From Brachypodium distachyon (lineage: Eukaryota; Streptophyta; Magnoliopsida; Poales; Poaceae): a stretch of DNA of 64,000 nt. A model generated the notes under the pieces. The model saw nothing but the letters and a program-made list of their open reading frames with translations. It had not been told where the DNA came from and did no database searches. The position numbers were made by a program, and so were the translations under genes. How positions within the stretch are numbered: the first letter of the stretch is position 1; every line of letters starts with the position of its first letter. The stretch is from NCBI RefSeq assembly GCF_000005505.3, contig NC_016134.3, positions 43,253,150 through 43,317,149 on the forward strand. The letters run 5' to 3'. Below, in pieces: positions 61,490-64,000 of this stretch.

Positions 61490-63143
61490 GGCATACAAAT
61501 TGTTAGTTCTACTCTGTTTGAGAACAGAAGGCTCTGGACAAGGCAGCCTAAAACAAGAATGTTTTTACCATCGCTCGTATGGGGGCAACTAGTCCCCGGA
61601 GCTCCCCACGTGAGCTAACACATGTTGATTCGGACCATCCTTTTTTCACTGTCGGTTTCATTTTTTCCCCTTTGCATTCATCTTCCACTTTTGGTTTTTC
61701 AACCTCATGCCATTACAGAAATTTTAGGTTCTTTAAAAAAATTGAAAGTAAAAAAGTAATTGAAATGAATGGAAGTTTATCGGCAACGAGATCCGTGCCG
61801 CCCTCTTGGCGGGTGCATGAGATCTGCATCAAGAAGAGCAAAGTGGGACGGAGAGAGAGAGCGACACGAGGGAGGAAGATATAAGGGAGTGAGAGAGAGG
61901 AGAGAAAGAGAAGAGGGGCGGTGAGGCTTGCGCGGACACGCACCGGATCGACTGCGCTACGCAATGCCTCACCCGAAACTTGATTTTGATAAGTATGAAC
62001 ATGATATCTAGTGATACTGTTTTTACACGTCCTGCGACTTTGCTATGCACCTAGGATGAGTTTGGTGATGTTTAGGTTGTTGCCAAAGGGCAATGCCAAA
62101 AAGTTGGCAAGCAAGTAGCAATTGTAGGCATCTAAGGACTAAATGATAGGAAAATAACATATTAAGACTTAATAGCATTTTCCGTTCTTTTCCCTTTAAA
62201 AGAGGTAGAATTTTTTCCTTTTATATCGGTAAAGTAGAAAGAAACAAGGTTGCTTGGAAAAAAAAGAGAGGCAAAGCCCAAGGTTTCATTAGGTTGAGAT
62301 TACCACTAAGTCTTTGGCTCGGGCCGTATCCAACAATTACTACCTTGATCTTTGCTAGAAAGCGGGTGATGCAACTGATTTGTTGATGAAACCCTTGGAG
62401 TTTCACTCATTGCACAACTCACGGCAGACAAGGTTGACCATACAGCACAACCTATTCCTGAAACTCAATGGTGGCACGCGGAAGCTTTCCAAATGTCAAG
62501 TCATTTCAAGTCGGGAATGCAGACTTGTCAGGAAAACTAACAAAAACCGATATTGCATTTCAAGTGGCCCAGTGTGTCAAGGTAAAGTATACGAGACGAT
62601 AGTTTGAGTTGCATCTTGTACAACTTGCAAAGAAATTGGTAGGACTATCTCTAGATGGTCAATTTATCAGAAGTTCAAGCCTCGGATAAGCCAATGAAAC
62701 CCATACCATATGGTCCTAAAGGATTGTACCCGGTGACCCAAATATCAAGCGGCCAATTAAAAACCCAAAGGTTTCAAACCATACACACCAAACAAGCAAA
62801 TTCATAATGAATGAAATTCGTACCAAATTCTTTTGAATCTTCATCCTAAAAAAACCTTTGAATCAAAGAGTCAGTGAAACAAAATGAAAAGTGAAAAGGA
62901 AAGGGGCAAGAAAAAACTAGAGTTAAACAAAAGATAAACTTTTTTCTCGAGGGAAAAAAAGGGAAATACTTTTTCAGAAATGGAAAAGCAAAGGTGAAAA
63001 GCGGGCGGTGAGGGGAATCGAATCGAATCGTGTCACCGCCCGGCGTGTTTGCGTGCGTTCTCCTCCTCCACTCCGCTCCGCTGCCGCCGCAGCAGCTTGG
63101 AATTCCATCCGTGCCCACATCCATTCCCCCAATCCCCCGTGCG

Positions 63144-63150
63144 TATAATA
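63144..63150 (+). promoter_or_regulatory. Candidate TATA box of the HPt gene
   Basis: TATAATA lies 82 bp upstream of the ATG at 63226, in a C-rich context. If used, it predicts a leader of roughly 50 nt. Confidence 0.45.
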
Positions 63151-63225
63151 CACACACTCTGCCTCCCTGTGTGCCTACTCCCCCCCGCCCCTCAGATCGC
63201 TAGCCGACTACCGAAGCACTTCGCC

Positions 63226-63774
63226 ATGGCTGCCGCGGCGCTCAAGGGCCAGCTCAACACCCTCCTCTCCTCCATGTTCTCCGAGGTGAGTTCATTCCGA
63301 GGACGCTTCATCCCCTCCCCCCTCCCTCTCTCTCTCTCTCTCTCTCGCTAGTGGTGTGGTTGGGGATCGGAATTTAGGAATTGGGATCCTCGTGGGTCGT
63401 TGTCGCCGACGAGTGGTTTTGACTGTCTGACTTGAGCGTCTCTGCTTTGCTTTGCTGCGATCTAGGGTTTGGTGGACGAACAGTTCCAGCAACTGCGTAT
63501 GCTCCAGGAGGACGGCGCGCCGGGGTTCGTCGCTGAGGTTGTGACCCTGTTCTGCGACGACGCCGACCGGATCATTGCCGAGATCGCCAACCTGCTGTCC
63601 GTGCCTTCGCCCATGCCCCCTCTCCTGTTGTTACGTGTCTGCCTGTAGTTGTCTCGAAAACTGATTTGTTGTCTCCCTTGCGATTCGGCTGTGTTGTGCA
63701 TGCAGGGAGCAGCCTGTTGTGGATTTCGATAAGGTGGACGGCTCCGTGCATCAGCTCAAAGGGAGCAGCGCTAG
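63226..63774 (+). CDS. AHP: Histidine-containing phosphotransfer protein (HPt), 3'-partial
   Basis: HPt proteins carry phosphate from cytokinin-receptor histidine kinases to nuclear response regulators. Three exons are in the window: 63226-63285, 63466-63596 and 63706-63774. They are in phase and encode 86 residues plus two bases. The N-terminus is MAAAALKGQLNTLLSSMFSE, then GLVDEQFQQLRMLQ, FVAEVVTLFCDDADRIIAEI and EQPVVDFDKVDGSVHQLKGS. The phospho-accepting His is residue 79 in HQLKGSS. It is an authentic HPt rather than a His-less pseudo-HPt. The second donor is weak (CT|GTCCGT), but the phase and the conserved NLLEQP junction require it. The next exon is not found before the window end. 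Intron 1 contains a (CT)n run at 63325-63350. Confidence 0.95.
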
Positions 63775-64000
63775 GTGATCATTACCACCTTCCCCTGTTT
63801 TTATGGCTTCGATGTTGTTGTATTCAGATGCGATGGCGCAGAGCGCGACTTGTGGTATGTCAACACGCGCATGGGCGTACCGTTTGTCGTCTTGCGAACA
63901 TTGTTGGTACTATTGATTTGACGTATTATCGTAACTCCAACGGTTGGTTTTTCTAGTTTGTCAAACAATTAATTGTGTTGGATACCGTCATAGTTTCGCA
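63775..64000. other. HPt intron 3 (incomplete)
   Basis: The donor GTGATC starts at 63775. No acceptor followed by the expected continuation after the SSA residues was found before 64000. The next exon should lie to the right. Confidence 0.6.

Larger units (their letters stand above)
61027..63225. other. Intergenic DNA between the aldo/keto reductase and HPt genes
   Basis: The left part is 3' UTR. A truncated LINE tail with a target duplication lies at 61319-61489. A GA-rich tract lies near 61850-61920. The region 62090-62130 has short palindromic TTGCCAA/TTGGCAA blocks. The region 62850-63000 is A-rich on this strand, and the last about 200 bp are the HPt promoter and leader. No gene was supported. 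Confidence 0.5.

Overview
The window is nuclear DNA from a grass (Poaceae), most likely a small-genome pooid such as Brachypodium or a relative. The evidence is many small introns with plant splice sites, GC-rich 5' coding ends, Stowaway MITEs with the grass terminus CTCCCTCCG, Tourist, hAT and CACTA elements, and about one gene per 6 kb. No bacterial, organellar or viral gene was seen. From memory, the gene order (FACKEL, arogenate dehydratase, PCF11-like, CTR1, MDHAR, histidine phosphotransfer protein) matches the distal long arm of rice chromosome 9. That match is inference and was not searched.

Layout, left to right. Positions 1-14815 (+) hold the 3' 33 exons of the nucleoporin GP210 gene, with several MITEs in its introns. 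Positions 15365-15857 (-) hold a small unrecognised spliced gene, followed by a GC-rich minisatellite. Positions 17132-20979 (+) are delta(14)-sterol reductase (FACKEL). Positions 23300-24547 (+) are an intronless plastid arogenate dehydratase. Positions 27245-32306 (-) are a PCF11-like cleavage/polyadenylation factor. Positions 34974-40675 (-) are the Raf-like kinase CTR1. Positions 40945-44028 are a 3.1-kb non-autonomous CACTA transposon, followed by a tandem duplication. Positions 46081-47112 (-) are a DUF868 gene, divergent from a DYW-type PPR editing factor at 47648-49372 (+). Positions 52766-56257 (+) are monodehydroascorbate reductase ending in SKI. Positions 56690-57481 are a LINE remnant. 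Positions 57608-61026 (+) are a plastid-type aldo/keto reductase with two candidate first exons. Positions 63226 to the end (+) are the first three exons of a histidine-containing phosphotransfer protein.

Exon chains were joined by hand using GT-AG (one GC-AG) sites and codon phase. The FACKEL, PCF11-like, CTR1, MDHAR and aldo/keto reductase models each sum to a whole number of codons with one terminal stop (372, 1038, 767, 435 and 384 residues). The genes look like independent housekeeping and signalling genes. CTR1 (ethylene) and the phosphotransfer protein (cytokinin) lie near each other, but nothing shows they act as a cluster.

No new multi-gene system was found. The most unusual observations are the duplicated first exon of the aldo/keto reductase, whose donor is in phase with the downstream exon 2; two very short poly-T insertions flanked by target-site duplications; a nested Stowaway pair; and a repeated 9-mer that could be a transposon excision footprint.
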